Below, piece by piece: positions 7,060 to 14,674 of a stretch of DNA of 27,227 nt. A program made the translations under genes and the position numbers. The notes under the pieces are model-generated. The model searched no databases and was not told the DNA's origin. It saw nothing but the letters and a program-made list of their open reading frames with translations. This stretch comes from Candidatus Heimdallarchaeota archaeon AB_125 (GTDB taxonomy: Archaea > Asgardarchaeota > Heimdallarchaeia > Heimdallarchaeales > Heimdallarchaeaceae): positions 1-27,227 of the forward strand of contig MEHH01000008.1 in NCBI GenBank assembly GCA_001940755.1, read 5' to 3'. How positions within the stretch are numbered: the first letter of the stretch is position 1; each line of letters opens with the position of its first letter.

Positions 7060-8070
7060 ATGACTATAATTTTTTCCCCCCTAAAGATTGTCTTGGACAA
7101 CGAAGCAGATAAAATAGTAGAATTGTCTAGTGATACAACTGATTTTAGATGGGGTAAAGTTCCAACAGATAGAACAATTGAGGAATTACTTCAATATGGA
7201 ATAATGAATTTAGATAAACCACCTAGACCCACAAGTCACGAAGTTGTCAGCTATGTAAAGAAAATTCTAGATCTCTCTCGTGCAGGTCATTCTGGTACTC
7301 TAGATCCTCATGTTACAGGTGTTTTACCTATTGCACTGAGTAAAGCTACAAGAATTTTGGATACCCTACTGCTTGCAGGGAAAGAATACGTATGCAATAT
7401 GAGATTACATAAGGATGTTGAAGAAGAAAGAATAAGAGGGATAATGAAAGAATATCTTGGGGAAATTTATCAGCGACCTCCTTTAAGATCCAGCGTAAAG
7501 AGAGTTCTAAGAATTAGAAAAATTTATGAAAATGAGATTATTCAGATAAAAGAAAGGGAGGTTCTGTTTAGAGTAAGTTGCCAAGCAGGAACCTATATCA
7601 GAAAATACTGTCACGATATCGGTCAGAGTCTCTCTTGTGGAGCTCATATGAAGGAATTACGCAGAATAAGATCAGGACCCTTCTCTGAAGAAGATTATCT
7701 TTCAACACTTCAGGATCTTTTTGACGCATATATGTGGTTCCTTGAGGAAAAAGATGAAATTCCTCTTAGAAATATTATTCTTCCTATGGAATGGGGAGTT
7801 AAACATTTGCCAAAGATATTTGTAAAAGATAGTACTGTAGATTCCCTCTGCCATGGAGCTCCTTTAGCATTGCCTGGAGTATCTAAATATACAGAGAAAT
7901 TTAACAAAGGAGAATTAGCAGGTATTTTTTCACTTAAACATGAATTAATTGCCTTAGGGGAGATTCAACTAACACAAGAAAGCATTCAGAATTCTAAACA
8001 CGGTATTTTTGCAAGCGTAAAGAGAGTTCTTATGCCAATAGGTACTTATCCAACATCTAAACCAAAATAG
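7060..8070 (+). CDS. cbf5: Cbf5 (TruB-family) pseudouridine synthase, H/ACA RNP catalytic subunit
   Basis: This is the pseudouridine synthase of H/ACA guide RNPs (with Nop10, Gar1 and L7Ae), acting on rRNA, and on tRNA U55 in archaea. In the 336-residue product the catalytic Asp is D82 in HSGTLDPHVTGVLP. The N-terminal GIMNLDKPPRPTSHEV and CQAGTYIRKYCHDIG motifs are intact, and a PUA domain begins near residue 260. GGTGTAGA lies directly before the ATG. It closes the eL34-cmk-eL14 operon and converges with the UPF0200 gene, leaving 18 bp between stops. Confidence 0.97.
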   Translation: MTIIFSPLKIVLDNEADKIVELSSDTTDFRWGKVPTDRTIEELLQYGIMNLDKPPRPTSHEVVSYVKKILDLSRAGHSGTLDPHVTGVLPIALSKATRILDTLLLAGKEYVCNMRLHKDVEEERIRGIMKEYLGEIYQRPPLRSSVKRVLRIRKIYENEIIQIKEREVLFRVSCQAGTYIRKYCHDIGQSLSCGAHMKELRRIRSGPFSEEDYLSTLQDLFDAYMWFLEEKDEIPLRNIILPMEWGVKHLPKIFVKDSTVDSLCHGAPLALPGVSKYTEKFNKGELAGIFSLKHELIALGEIQLTQESIQNSKHGIFASVKRVLMPIGTYPTSKPK

Positions 8071-8088
8071 TAAATAGATTCAAGATGA

Positions 8089-8703
8089 TTATGAGACTAC
8101 TTTAGAGAGAATGTATTTCTTAAAGTTCTCATAAGATATATCAAAAGAATAAAATGGCCAATCTCTATCTTCTGTGACGATTATGTTGTTGGCTGTAGAA
8201 ATTGCATTACCTATCCCTAGACCTATTTCGCGAACATCTCTGCTTTTGAAATTCACCCATTTCGCTAAATCTTGATCTTCTTGTGTTTTCTCTAGATATC
8301 TTCCTGATACTGCAAAACGATCTGGGTTAGTAACACGATTAAATCTTGTTAATTGTCCCGCATGAAAACCGAGAACATAAACATTATCCTTCCCAAACAT
8401 ATCCTTTGCATAATTAATTTCCGCAGGAGATTTTACACCATTAAGAACAAGCATAGATGAGCCTTCATATTTTTCTTTCTCAAACTCCAATATGGTCTGA
8501 GTAAAAGCTATTGGATCTCTTGAAAGAAGTTCAATAATTACTTTTGAAGTATTTTTATGATTTACTTCTAATTTTTGTCTTTTCAATTCGTGATAAACTG
8601 CATGACCTGTTTCAACCATTGGTATATTTTCTTCTTCCCTTAATTTATGACCATGGGATGATTTTCCGCTAAGTTGCATACCAACTAGAATAAAAACTTT
8701 CAT
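8089..8703 (-). CDS. UPF0200-family P-loop nucleotide kinase-like protein
   Basis: This protein of about 204 residues has a Walker A-like GMQLSGKS at 8-15, a variant without the usual GxxGxGKS. It also has VLNGVKSPAEI, an arginine-bearing region (TRFNRV) and the family segment FKSRDVREIGLGIGNAISTANNIIV. The fold resembles adenylate and dephospho-CoA kinases, but the substrate of UPF0200 is not settled to my knowledge. The ATG at 8703 fits the family N-terminus (MKVFILVG), and the TTG at 8712 is less likely. It follows uL15 on the same strand, near the place where other archaea carry secY and adkA. Confidence 0.82.
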   Translation of the reverse strand: MKVFILVGMQLSGKSSHGHKLREEENIPMVETGHAVYHELKRQKLEVNHKNTSKVIIELLSRDPIAFTQTILEFEKEKYEGSSMLVLNGVKSPAEINYAKDMFGKDNVYVLGFHAGQLTRFNRVTNPDRFAVSGRYLEKTQEDQDLAKWVNFKSRDVREIGLGIGNAISTANNIIVTEDRDWPFYSFDISYENFKKYILSKVVS

Positions 8704-8768
8704 GCTTTTCAACCCAGATTAGATAGCTTAAACAAAAGGTTTTCGGATATATTCGAAAATTCGTAAAA

Positions 8769-8807
8769 AATGTTAAAAAAATAGGAATAGAAGCAAAGCA
8801 TCTATTC
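8769..8807 (-). terminator. Hairpin plus T-tract terminator after uL15
   Basis: In transcript sense GAATAGA and TCTATTC form a perfect 7-bp stem (8801-8807 with 8785-8791). An inner GC pair lies within the loop, and CCTATTTTTTT and a second T6 run follow. This is a bacterial-looking intrinsic terminator. Its 5' arm contains the uL15 TAG stop codon. It closes the spc-type operon before the UPF0200 gene. Confidence 0.65.
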
Positions 8808-9245
8808 TAATAGCTTTACTTTGCCACCAGCTTTTTTGACTTTTTCAATTGCTTTTTCGGAGGCTTCCTCAACAGTTATGTTGATAGGGAGACTAATACT
8901 ACCTTGAGCAAGTAATTTTGTATAACCAAGTTCTTCCAGCTTAACTTCAAATTTTTCTCCTTTCTTGACTGCTGATCCTTCATTTAGTAATGAGGGCAAC
9001 ATAGCTTCAAGATGAGAGATGTTAATTTGATTTGTCTTTTTAGTTACTGAAGGAGGACGAGTAAAACCTCTTTTTCCAACAGGGGGACGAAGTCCTTTAA
9101 CTGTTTGAATCCAATGATGTGACATAGGAGCAGCTTTACCAACTCCACCGCGCATACCACTCCCTCTATGGGTTCGAACAATTCCCCATCCATGAGTTCG
9201 GTATCCACGTTCTCTTCTTGTCTTCTTTCTTCTTCTTACTGTCAT
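8802..9245 (-). CDS. rpl15: Large-subunit ribosomal protein uL15
   Basis: uL15 is an assembly-critical large-subunit protein; this one has 147 residues. The Gly/Arg-rich N-terminal extension (RTHGWGIVRTHRGSGMRGGVGKA) threads into 23S rRNA. The C-terminal globular half ends VKKAGGKVKLLE, as in archaea. I start it at ATG 9245, because the in-frame GTG at 9254 belongs to the ribosome site GCGTGATTAAA and overlaps the uL30 stop. It is the last ribosomal gene of the minus-strand array. Confidence 0.97.
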   Translation of the reverse strand: MTVRRRKKTRRERGYRTHGWGIVRTHRGSGMRGGVGKAAPMSHHWIQTVKGLRPPVGKRGFTRPPSVTKKTNQINISHLEAMLPSLLNEGSAVKKGEKFEVKLEELGYTKLLAQGSISLPINITVEEASEKAIEKVKKAGGKVKLLE

Positions 9246-9250
9246 TTTAA

Positions 9251-9739
9251 TCACGCCATCCTTACTATTAACTCGTTGATTGCATTTCCTCGATACCCCA
9301 AATCTCCACCTTCAGCGAAACCTCGCTTTACGGATTTATATCCTTTTGATGCAGGATGGAGTCTGAAGAACTTTTTCACTCCAGTTATATCATTTAAACT
9401 TGTTTCTCCATTAATCAGTGCTTTGGAAAGTGCTTTGATTGTTGTATAGGAAGAGTTCTCTTTCAGGTATTTGTTAGAAACTTTGCTTCTTCCGGCTATT
9501 TCTCCTCTTTTATTTAAGACATATTCCAGAGCTTCTTGACTAACTTCTCCCCAAGTTAGGTAATCTTTAGCCTTCTTGAGCATACCCATATATGAAGAAG
9601 TGTTAGGCACAAGTGTCATATAGTTACTACGTCTAACATTTAACATATTCAGAGTTTCACGAATCTTAAAGTGAACATTGACTTTCCCTCTTATTCTAAT
9701 GACTGCCAATAATTCAGGTTTTTTTGTTGTTTGACTCAT
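9251..9739 (-). CDS. rpl30: Large-subunit ribosomal protein uL30 (archaeal long form)
   Basis: The product has 162 residues, the long archaeal/eukaryotic form. The core motif is LLAVIRIRGKVNVHFKIRETL with LNMLNVRRSNYMTLVPNT, and the archaeal C-terminal extension ends in FRLHPASKGYKSVKRGF. ATG 9739 is chosen because the in-frame GTG at 9748 lies in the site GTGATAGAA. It lies between uS5 and uL15 in the standard order. Confidence 0.97.
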   Translation of the reverse strand: MSQTTKKPELLAVIRIRGKVNVHFKIRETLNMLNVRRSNYMTLVPNTSSYMGMLKKAKDYLTWGEVSQEALEYVLNKRGEIAGRSKVSNKYLKENSSYTTIKALSKALINGETSLNDITGVKKFFRLHPASKGYKSVKRGFAEGGDLGYRGNAINELIVRMA

Positions 9740-9752
9740 TTCTATCACTTTC

Positions 9753-10391
9753 CTACCTTGTCCAATCGTATGGAGCCATAATGGAATAGCTGTTCTTTAA
9801 CGCTTCAAAAGTTGATTTAGCAAAGTTTGAAGTAGTACGAGTTTCACCAAATGTTTTACTCCATACATCTGCAATCCCAGCTAATTCTAGAACTGTTTTA
9901 GCTGTATTTCCAACTACTAAACCTAAACCTCGTGGTGCGGGATAGAGAATAACTTCAGTTGATCCCACTTTTCCAGAAACCTTGAAAGGTACTGTATGCG
10001 GAGTTCCACATGAACATTCCCATGATCCACATCCTCTTCTTACAGGACGAATATTTAATTTTGCGTTAATCATGGCTTTTTTGATTGCGGGACCTATTTC
10101 TTTTAGCTTAGCTTCTCCAACGCCTACATAACCATTACGATTTCCTATAACAACAGTTGCTCGGAATTTGCGTTTTCTACCTGCATCTGTTTGTCTCTGA
10201 ACAAGACTAATATCAATAACATCATCTTCGAGAGTATCTCCGAATAATATGTCAATTATTTCAGGTTCCACTAGAGGTAATCCTTGTTGAAATATTTCAT
10301 CGATGCTTGAAATTCTACCTTCTTTAACTAGTCTTCCAACTCTTGTTCGAGGTTTCCAGTCATCTAAATCCAAATACATATTTCTACTCAT
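9753..10391 (-). CDS. rps5: Small-subunit ribosomal protein uS5
   Basis: uS5 lies at the mRNA entry site and takes part in decoding fidelity and mRNA unwinding with uS3 and uS4. The 212-residue product is of archaeal length. Its double-stranded RNA-binding-like domain reads FRATVVIGNRNGYVGVGEAK. The archaeal loop RRGCGSWECSCGTPHTVPF follows, then the C-terminal domain GLVVGNTAKTVLELAGIADVWSKTFG. GAGGTAG precedes the ATG by about 7 nt. Confidence 0.98.
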   Translation of the reverse strand: MSRNMYLDLDDWKPRTRVGRLVKEGRISSIDEIFQQGLPLVEPEIIDILFGDTLEDDVIDISLVQRQTDAGRKRKFRATVVIGNRNGYVGVGEAKLKEIGPAIKKAMINAKLNIRPVRRGCGSWECSCGTPHTVPFKVSGKVGSTEVILYPAPRGLGLVVGNTAKTVLELAGIADVWSKTFGETRTTSNFAKSTFEALKNSYSIMAPYDWTR

Positions 10392-10405
10392 TTTTTTCTA
10401 CCTCA

Positions 10406-11047
10406 TTATAATGTATCAATCTTAGCCTTTACCTCATCAAATAGAGTAGGTAAATTTTCTGGCTTCTTATTAACTTCGAGATATTTAGAAAAGACTTTAC
10501 TGTATTTCTCTTTATCTTCCTTTGCTAATAATGTGGCATAAGATTTAATGTGTTCTCCTCTGAGTCTTTTTTCAGAAGGTATCATTTTCTCATTGAATGG
10601 AATTTCAACACCAGCATCTACTACTCCTTTAAGGGTAGCAAACAACCTTGTTCCAGGGTTTACTGCAAATGTTCCTACATCCAAGATTGCTTCTTTAATT
10701 TTTGATTTCAAAGCTTTCTTGCCTGCTAAATAGCCAGTTAGATATGCAGCAGGTAAATTTGAAGTAGCTACATCCCATCCATGTTTCTTCAATTCATTTG
10801 ATCTTACTTGTACAAAAGTTTGATCTCCACCAATTTTTGATTCAATAAATTGAACCAAAACTTGCTTATTTGAAGGTCGAGCTACAAAACGAATTTTTCC
10901 AGATTTTAGGAGCCTTTTTCGTTGTCCATAATCTGTTTTCATTTCTCGGCGTCTTCTAAATGGAACTCTATAGAGAGGTCCATACCTTATACGCTTTGGC
11001 TGTAGCTTCCTTCTCTTTTTAAAACCTTTTTTGCTTCTTCTTGACAT
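10406..11047 (-). CDS. rpl18: Large-subunit ribosomal protein uL18
   Basis: uL18 binds 5S rRNA in the central protuberance. The product has 213 residues. The N-terminal YRVPFRRRREMKTDYGQRKRLL motif and the central GWDVATSNLPAAYLTGYLAGKKAL are typical of the archaeal/eukaryotic (eukaryotic L5-like) form, and the C-terminal helices are present. The site AAGGTGATATGA precedes ATG 11047. A five-residue-rich basic start (MSRRSKKGFKKRRK) adds a short positive arm. Confidence 0.97.
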   Translation of the reverse strand: MSRRSKKGFKKRRKLQPKRIRYGPLYRVPFRRRREMKTDYGQRKRLLKSGKIRFVARPSNKQVLVQFIESKIGGDQTFVQVRSNELKKHGWDVATSNLPAAYLTGYLAGKKALKSKIKEAILDVGTFAVNPGTRLFATLKGVVDAGVEIPFNEKMIPSEKRLRGEHIKSYATLLAKEDKEKYSKVFSKYLEVNKKPENLPTLFDEVKAKIDTL

Positions 11048-11060
11048 TCATATCACCTTG

Positions 11061-11525
11061 TTATAATTCAGGTAGACGTTTCTTTGCTAAACCATGTTCA
11101 GCAATATAGTTTCGAAGATAGCGTTTAGAACGGAAAAGGCCACCTTTAGATTGGAGATATAATTTTCTGTAATTTAAAGTATCAATATATCCTTCGTCTC
11201 TAAGGTTTTTCAGGTATTTTCGTTGAGCTCTTATCTTAGCCATCCATCTATCTTTACTTGGAAGACGTGAATATTTTGGCCCTTTACGACTACCAGGACC
11301 AATTCTTTGCCCCTTCTTCTTTTTAGCAGCAACTGCTCGAGCTCTTCCCCTACTAACTCCTTTAACCCTTCGTTTTCGGATATCACCGTCATCTATATGA
11401 CGTCTGATATCTTCTCTAGTAATCGCTAAAGCAACATCATGAACACTGTCAGGGTCAATGATAACTCTGTTAACACCGACTTTTAATACTTTAGCAGCTA
11501 TTTTTCTTTGAGTTTTTACGTCCAT
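11061..11525 (-). CDS. rpl19e: Large-subunit ribosomal protein eL19
   Basis: This 154-residue archaeal/eukaryotic protein spans the large subunit near inter-subunit bridges. The start MDVKTQRKIAAKVLKVGVNRV and the Arg/Lys-rich hinge RKRRVKGVSRGRARAVAAKKKKGQR are diagnostic. The long C-terminal helix ends GLFRSKRYLRNYIAEHGLAK. GAGGTTAAG lies before the ATG. It lies between eL32 and uL18 as usual. Confidence 0.98.
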   Translation of the reverse strand: MDVKTQRKIAAKVLKVGVNRVIIDPDSVHDVALAITREDIRRHIDDGDIRKRRVKGVSRGRARAVAAKKKKGQRIGPGSRKGPKYSRLPSKDRWMAKIRAQRKYLKNLRDEGYIDTLNYRKLYLQSKGGLFRSKRYLRNYIAEHGLAKKRLPEL

Positions 11526-11551
11526 AAACTTAACCTCACGTTAGTTTTGTT

Positions 11552-12079
11552 CTACGAAGAATCATCCTCCGATTCTTCATCTAATTCAACGTTTTCGTCC
11601 AACTCGAAATCTTCATCCAATTCGAAGTCTTCATCTAATAGTTCGTATTCTTCCTCAAGCAGGGTATCTTCCAGTACCTCACCAAACTCTTCAATTCGAG
11701 CGGGTGGATTAAGTACTTTTAAACCCAAATCTGCTGCTGTGTCAAGAATTGTTTGCCTTTTTCGAGACCCTACAGTATGTTTAATCATAACTGCTTCAGT
11801 CTCCTTATCTACAGATTCTAGCTCGTAGATATTAGCAACATGAACTACCAAATAACCCGAAGGATGTAGACCTCTGACAGCTTTTGGTCCTCTATAACCA
11901 ACGCTTGCCATTGCTGGAACGCCTTTACGTTTTTCTTTCATCTTGTTATCAATACCCTTTGGCTTTCGCCAGCTTGTTCCGACCCTATTGTAACGCCAAC
12001 TTTCTTGACGTACAAACTTTGGTCTACGAGCATTGATTTCTTTTCGTTTTTCCAACAATCTCTTTTTATTGACTGTCAT
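11552..12079 (-). CDS. rpl32e: Large-subunit ribosomal protein eL32 with acidic C-terminal tail
   Basis: The core (about 1-125) has the archaeal/eukaryotic eL32 signature RPKFVRQESWRYNRVGTSWRKPKG, followed by GLHPSGYLVVHVANIYEL and HTVGSRKRQTILDTAADLGLKVLNP. Beyond it runs a tail of about 50 residues that is almost all Glu, Asp, Leu and Phe. It contains a repeated FELDED unit and ends EESEDDSS. Such an acidic tail is unusual on an rRNA-binding protein. ATG 12079 follows GTGAGTGCCT; the in-frame GTG at 12085 is probably not used. Confidence 0.96.
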   Translation of the reverse strand: MTVNKKRLLEKRKEINARRPKFVRQESWRYNRVGTSWRKPKGIDNKMKEKRKGVPAMASVGYRGPKAVRGLHPSGYLVVHVANIYELESVDKETEAVMIKHTVGSRKRQTILDTAADLGLKVLNPPARIEEFGEVLEDTLLEEEYELLDEDFELDEDFELDENVELDEESEDDSS

Positions 12080-12130
12080 AGGCACTCACGGTAGAATGTT
12101 ACTTTTGTAATTATGCTACCTACCTTCTGG

Positions 12131-12150
12131 TGTTTTTAATCCTTTTTATC
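12131..12150 (-). promoter_or_regulatory. Candidate internal promoter for the eL32-uL15 segment
   Basis: On the minus strand ATAAAAAGGATTAAAAACAC holds two overlapping TATA-like boxes 50-70 nt before eL32, just downstream of a T-rich stretch after uL6. It suggests a separate transcription unit from eL32 onward. Confidence 0.4.
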
Positions 12151-12174
12151 GTTAAGAAAATCAAAGATTAAACA

Positions 12175-12204
12175 AAAATAAAATAAAAATAAAAAAAGAA
12201 GAAA
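12175..12204 (-). terminator. T-rich terminator after uL6
   Basis: The minus strand reads a nearly unbroken series of T4-T7 runs (CTTTTTTTATTTTTATTTTA) starting a few nt past the uL6 stop. Together with the candidate promoter before eL32, it may split the array into two transcripts. Confidence 0.5.
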
Positions 12205-12209
12205 TGAAA

Positions 12210-12761
12210 TTATATTTTATCCCACAACCAAACGCCATCCATAAAGGTTTCAGGATCTTTCTTCCTTTTACCTCTTAGCCTACAAGCTTCTTGCATATTT
12301 GCTGTAGTCTGTCCTACTGCTTCTTTATCAATGCCTTCAATGATGACATCGTCTTTGTCTATTTTAACAGTAGTTTCTGAACCAACAATTGGAACAATTA
12401 TATGTTTTCTACCACCGTAGAGATTTTTAATTGTTACAACTCTCTGCTTATTGTCTGGTTCCACAGTTATTGGAAAGTGGCTAAAGATGATTTTTGATTT
12501 GTAGGTGTAACCTTGTAAGACACCTTGTATCATATTGTTGATGTGACCTACCACTGCAAGTGTAGCAGCTTTTCGCTTTTTATTAATGTAAAAAGCTATG
12601 ACATCAACTTTTTTGCCTTTCTTCTTGATTTCAACATCAGTAGGTTCGAAATTCTTGGATAAAGTACCCTTAGGTCCTTCAACAGTTACAGTTCTATCTT
12701 TGATTGTTATCTTCAGATCTTCAGGAAGATCAATTGTCCTTTCTATGTATAGCTGTTTCAA
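12210..12761 (-). CDS. rpl6: Large-subunit ribosomal protein uL6
   Basis: uL6 sits near the GTPase centre and sarcin-ricin loop. The product is about 183 residues with the two repeated uL6 domains; VTVEGPKGTLSKNF and the conserved GVLQGYTYKSKIIFSHFPITV stretch are clear. The start is uncertain. The sequence is AGGTGATCGAATTG, so either GTG 12770 or TTG 12761 initiates. By analogy with its neighbours, the GGTGATC is the ribosome site and TTG the start. The C-terminal RLRGKRKKDPETFMDGVWLWDK is archaeal-type. Confidence 0.95.
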   Translation of the reverse strand: MKQLYIERTIDLPEDLKITIKDRTVTVEGPKGTLSKNFEPTDVEIKKKGKKVDVIAFYINKKRKAATLAVVGHINNMIQGVLQGYTYKSKIIFSHFPITVEPDNKQRVVTIKNLYGGRKHIIVPIVGSETTVKIDKDDVIIEGIDKEAVGQTTANMQEACRLRGKRKKDPETFMDGVWLWDKI

Positions 12762-12770
12762 TTCGATCAC

Positions 12771-13160
12771 CTAGTATATGTAAGCCAGTAACCGGCCACC
12801 GATGTTTTTCTCTTTGGCATCTTCGTGTGTCATTACACCTTCTGGTGTGGTAACTACAAGAACACCAAATCCTCTTGCAGGCAAATAATTTCTTTCTTCA
12901 TCCTCAAACTGATCCTTATGAACAGGAAAACGGGGTTTAATAACTCCACACTTGTTAATACGACCTAGGAGTTGGATATCGAACATTCCTCCCCTATTAT
13001 TCTCGATATATTCGAGTTCTCCTAGATATCCAGCTCTTTGAACAGTTCGTAAAACATTTGCTATGATTTTACTTGCTGGTTTAACAGTGACGGTTTTCTT
13101 TCCAGTCTTCTCAGCATTCAGAATTGCTATTAAGGCATCTGCTAGTGTATCCATTTGCAT
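12771..13160 (-). CDS. rps8: Small-subunit ribosomal protein uS8
   Basis: uS8 is a primary binder of the 16S central domain; this one has 129 residues. MDTLADALIAILNAEKTGKK and the C-terminal RGFGVLVVTTPEGVMTHEDAKEKNIGGRLLAYIY fit the archaeal form. AGGAGGT lies 6 nt before ATG 13160, one of the few classical purine-rich sites here. A second ATG two codons later is possible. It ends one base before the GTG of the uL6 ribosome site. Confidence 0.97.
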   Translation of the reverse strand: MQMDTLADALIAILNAEKTGKKTVTVKPASKIIANVLRTVQRAGYLGELEYIENNRGGMFDIQLLGRINKCGVIKPRFPVHKDQFEDEERNYLPARGFGVLVVTTPEGVMTHEDAKEKNIGGRLLAYIY

Positions 13161-13172
13161 ATTATTACCTCC

Positions 13173-13340
13173 TTATCCTCCTCTACTACCAGTTTTCTTG
13201 AAACCGATTTTGTCGTATATTTCCCTAATGCAACGTCTACAAACATATAATCCTCCACGCCTAATCACAGCTTGATGAGTACCACAACGTCTGCATTTTC
13301 TTGAGCCTTTACCATATTTTATTACTCTTTTTTCTTGCAT
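13173..13340 (-). CDS. rps14: Small-subunit ribosomal protein uS14 (zinc form)
   Basis: This is a short 55-residue ORF, MQEKRVIKYGKGSRKCRRCG onward, ending IGFKKTGSRGG. Two Cys pairs (CRRC at 16-19 and CRRC at 34-37) form the zinc site of archaeal uS14. It sits between uL5 and uS8, exactly where archaea place it. The site TAGGTGACGGAAA precedes ATG 13340. It contacts the head of the small subunit near uS3. Confidence 0.96.
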   Translation of the reverse strand: MQEKRVIKYGKGSRKCRRCGTHQAVIRRGGLYVCRRCIREIYDKIGFKKTGSRGG

Positions 13341-13350
13341 TTTCCGTCAC

Positions 13351-13917
13351 CTAAATTATTTTCATTCCATAGTCTGTCATAAGAAATTCCATAGATTCTT
13401 CAGGAGATAACAAATGTTTTCTTGGAACACTTTGTCTTTTTCTTTGACGATATTTAATTCTATATCCAGCTCTTTCAATTTTAACAACTACATTGAAACC
13501 AATGGTTCCTAACATAGGATCAAAAGGAGCATCTTCGATATCAACATGTTCAGTTATACCAAAAGCAAAGTTACCCTGTTCATCAAATGATGAAGCTTTG
13601 ATTTCATAATCATATGCATATAGAAATCGTTTCAAAGCTTGACCAGCTTCTTCTCCTCTTAAAGTTACAACAGAAGCTATTGATTCTCCTTTTCTTATGT
13701 TAAATCCTCTAATAGATTCCTTTGCTGGCCTATCAACAGGTTCTCGATTTGTTATCTGTCTTAGAATTTCCTTTGAACGTTCATATCTTGGTCCTGATTC
13801 TCCAACACATGTATTGATGATAAGAGCTTTAATCTTTGGTTTCTTCATTGGACTTTTCTTCCATTCTTCAGCAAACCTAGGTTCAAATTGTATTTGTTCA
13901 ATTACTTCTTCTGTCAT
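13351..13917 (-). CDS. rpl5: Large-subunit ribosomal protein uL5
   Basis: uL5 binds 5S rRNA and contacts the P-site tRNA elbow. The product is 188 residues. Recognisable parts are IKALIINTCVGESGPRYERSKEILRQITNREPV, the loop FNIRKGESIASVVTLRG, and TEHVDIEDAPFDPMLGTIGFNVVV. The C-terminal KIERAGYRIKYRQRKRQSVPRKHLLSPEE is the archaeal extension. The site AGGTGATAATCG precedes ATG 13917, directly after eS4. Confidence 0.98.
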   Translation of the reverse strand: MTEEVIEQIQFEPRFAEEWKKSPMKKPKIKALIINTCVGESGPRYERSKEILRQITNREPVDRPAKESIRGFNIRKGESIASVVTLRGEEAGQALKRFLYAYDYEIKASSFDEQGNFAFGITEHVDIEDAPFDPMLGTIGFNVVVKIERAGYRIKYRQRKRQSVPRKHLLSPEESMEFLMTDYGMKII

Positions 13918-13927
13918 CGATTATCAC

Positions 13928-14674
13928 CTACTTCTTACCTTCAATTGTCACACTTGGGGACTTATTTCCTACAACGAAAATATATCTGTAAAGTGTAACT
14001 ATTTTTTCACCTTCAGGAGTACTAAGTGTTACAGTTTTAGTTTTCTTAGTACCATGGGCACTGATTTCTTCAATAGAACCATGCATACCCATCCATCTTC
14101 CACTAGTAACAAAACCATAATTTCCTACTTTGAGCTCATATTTTTCCATAATTTTCTGCTCTGGAAGAGATATTTTTAGTGTATCATGTGTAGAGTAAGT
14201 TGCAGAAGCAGTTTCTTCTTTACTGAGTACTATGTTTCTTCCATCGTGTAAGTTCAGTTGTATTAAACCATCTTTAATTGAGGTTTTGTTCTTTACTTGG
14301 CATAATTTTTCAGTTGTTTCGTTTTCATCTATTGGAATAGCTCTTAGTCCTTTCTTAACTGTGTAGAGCATCCTATAGTGTAGTTGCATTTTGGGTAAAG
14401 ATAAAACATCCATAAATCCAAGAGGATATTTCCTGTTTGTCTTTACTCTTCCATCAATTACAACATTTCTCTCATAGAGAATACGTTTGGCTTCACTCAT
14501 ATTTCTGGCAAAGTGAAACATATCTCTTAGTAGAATTGCTACTGGAATACAATCATAAGCTGCATGAGGACCTGGGGAAGGTCTTACTGAATACTTTGCA
14601 ATTTTTTTACTGATAGGTACATGCTTTGATACCACATATCTCTTCAGATGTCTTTTTCCGCCGCCTTTGGTCAT
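13928..14674 (-). CDS. rps4e: Small-subunit ribosomal protein eS4
   Basis: The 248-residue archaeal/eukaryotic protein has an N-terminal GGKRHLKRYVV motif. An S4-like RNA-binding domain (LRDMFHFARNMSEAKRILYERNVVIDGRVKTN) is followed by a central domain and a KOW motif (VGNYGFVTSGRWMGMHGSIEEI). Its ATG overlaps the uL24 stop (ATGA), and GAGGAGG within the uL24 end provides a strong ribosome site. The two are therefore probably translationally coupled. Confidence 0.98.
   Translation of the reverse strand: MTKGGGKRHLKRYVVSKHVPISKKIAKYSVRPSPGPHAAYDCIPVAILLRDMFHFARNMSEAKRILYERNVVIDGRVKTNRKYPLGFMDVLSLPKMQLHYRMLYTVKKGLRAIPIDENETTEKLCQVKNKTSIKDGLIQLNLHDGRNIVLSKEETASATYSTHDTLKISLPEQKIMEKYELKVGNYGFVTSGRWMGMHGSIEEISAHGTKKTKTVTLSTPEGEKIVTLYRYIFVVGNKSPSVTIEGKK

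Noticed and set aside
11508..11828. Plus-strand Ser-rich open frame opposite eL32
   Set aside because: It is a low-complexity shadow of the acidic tail codons.
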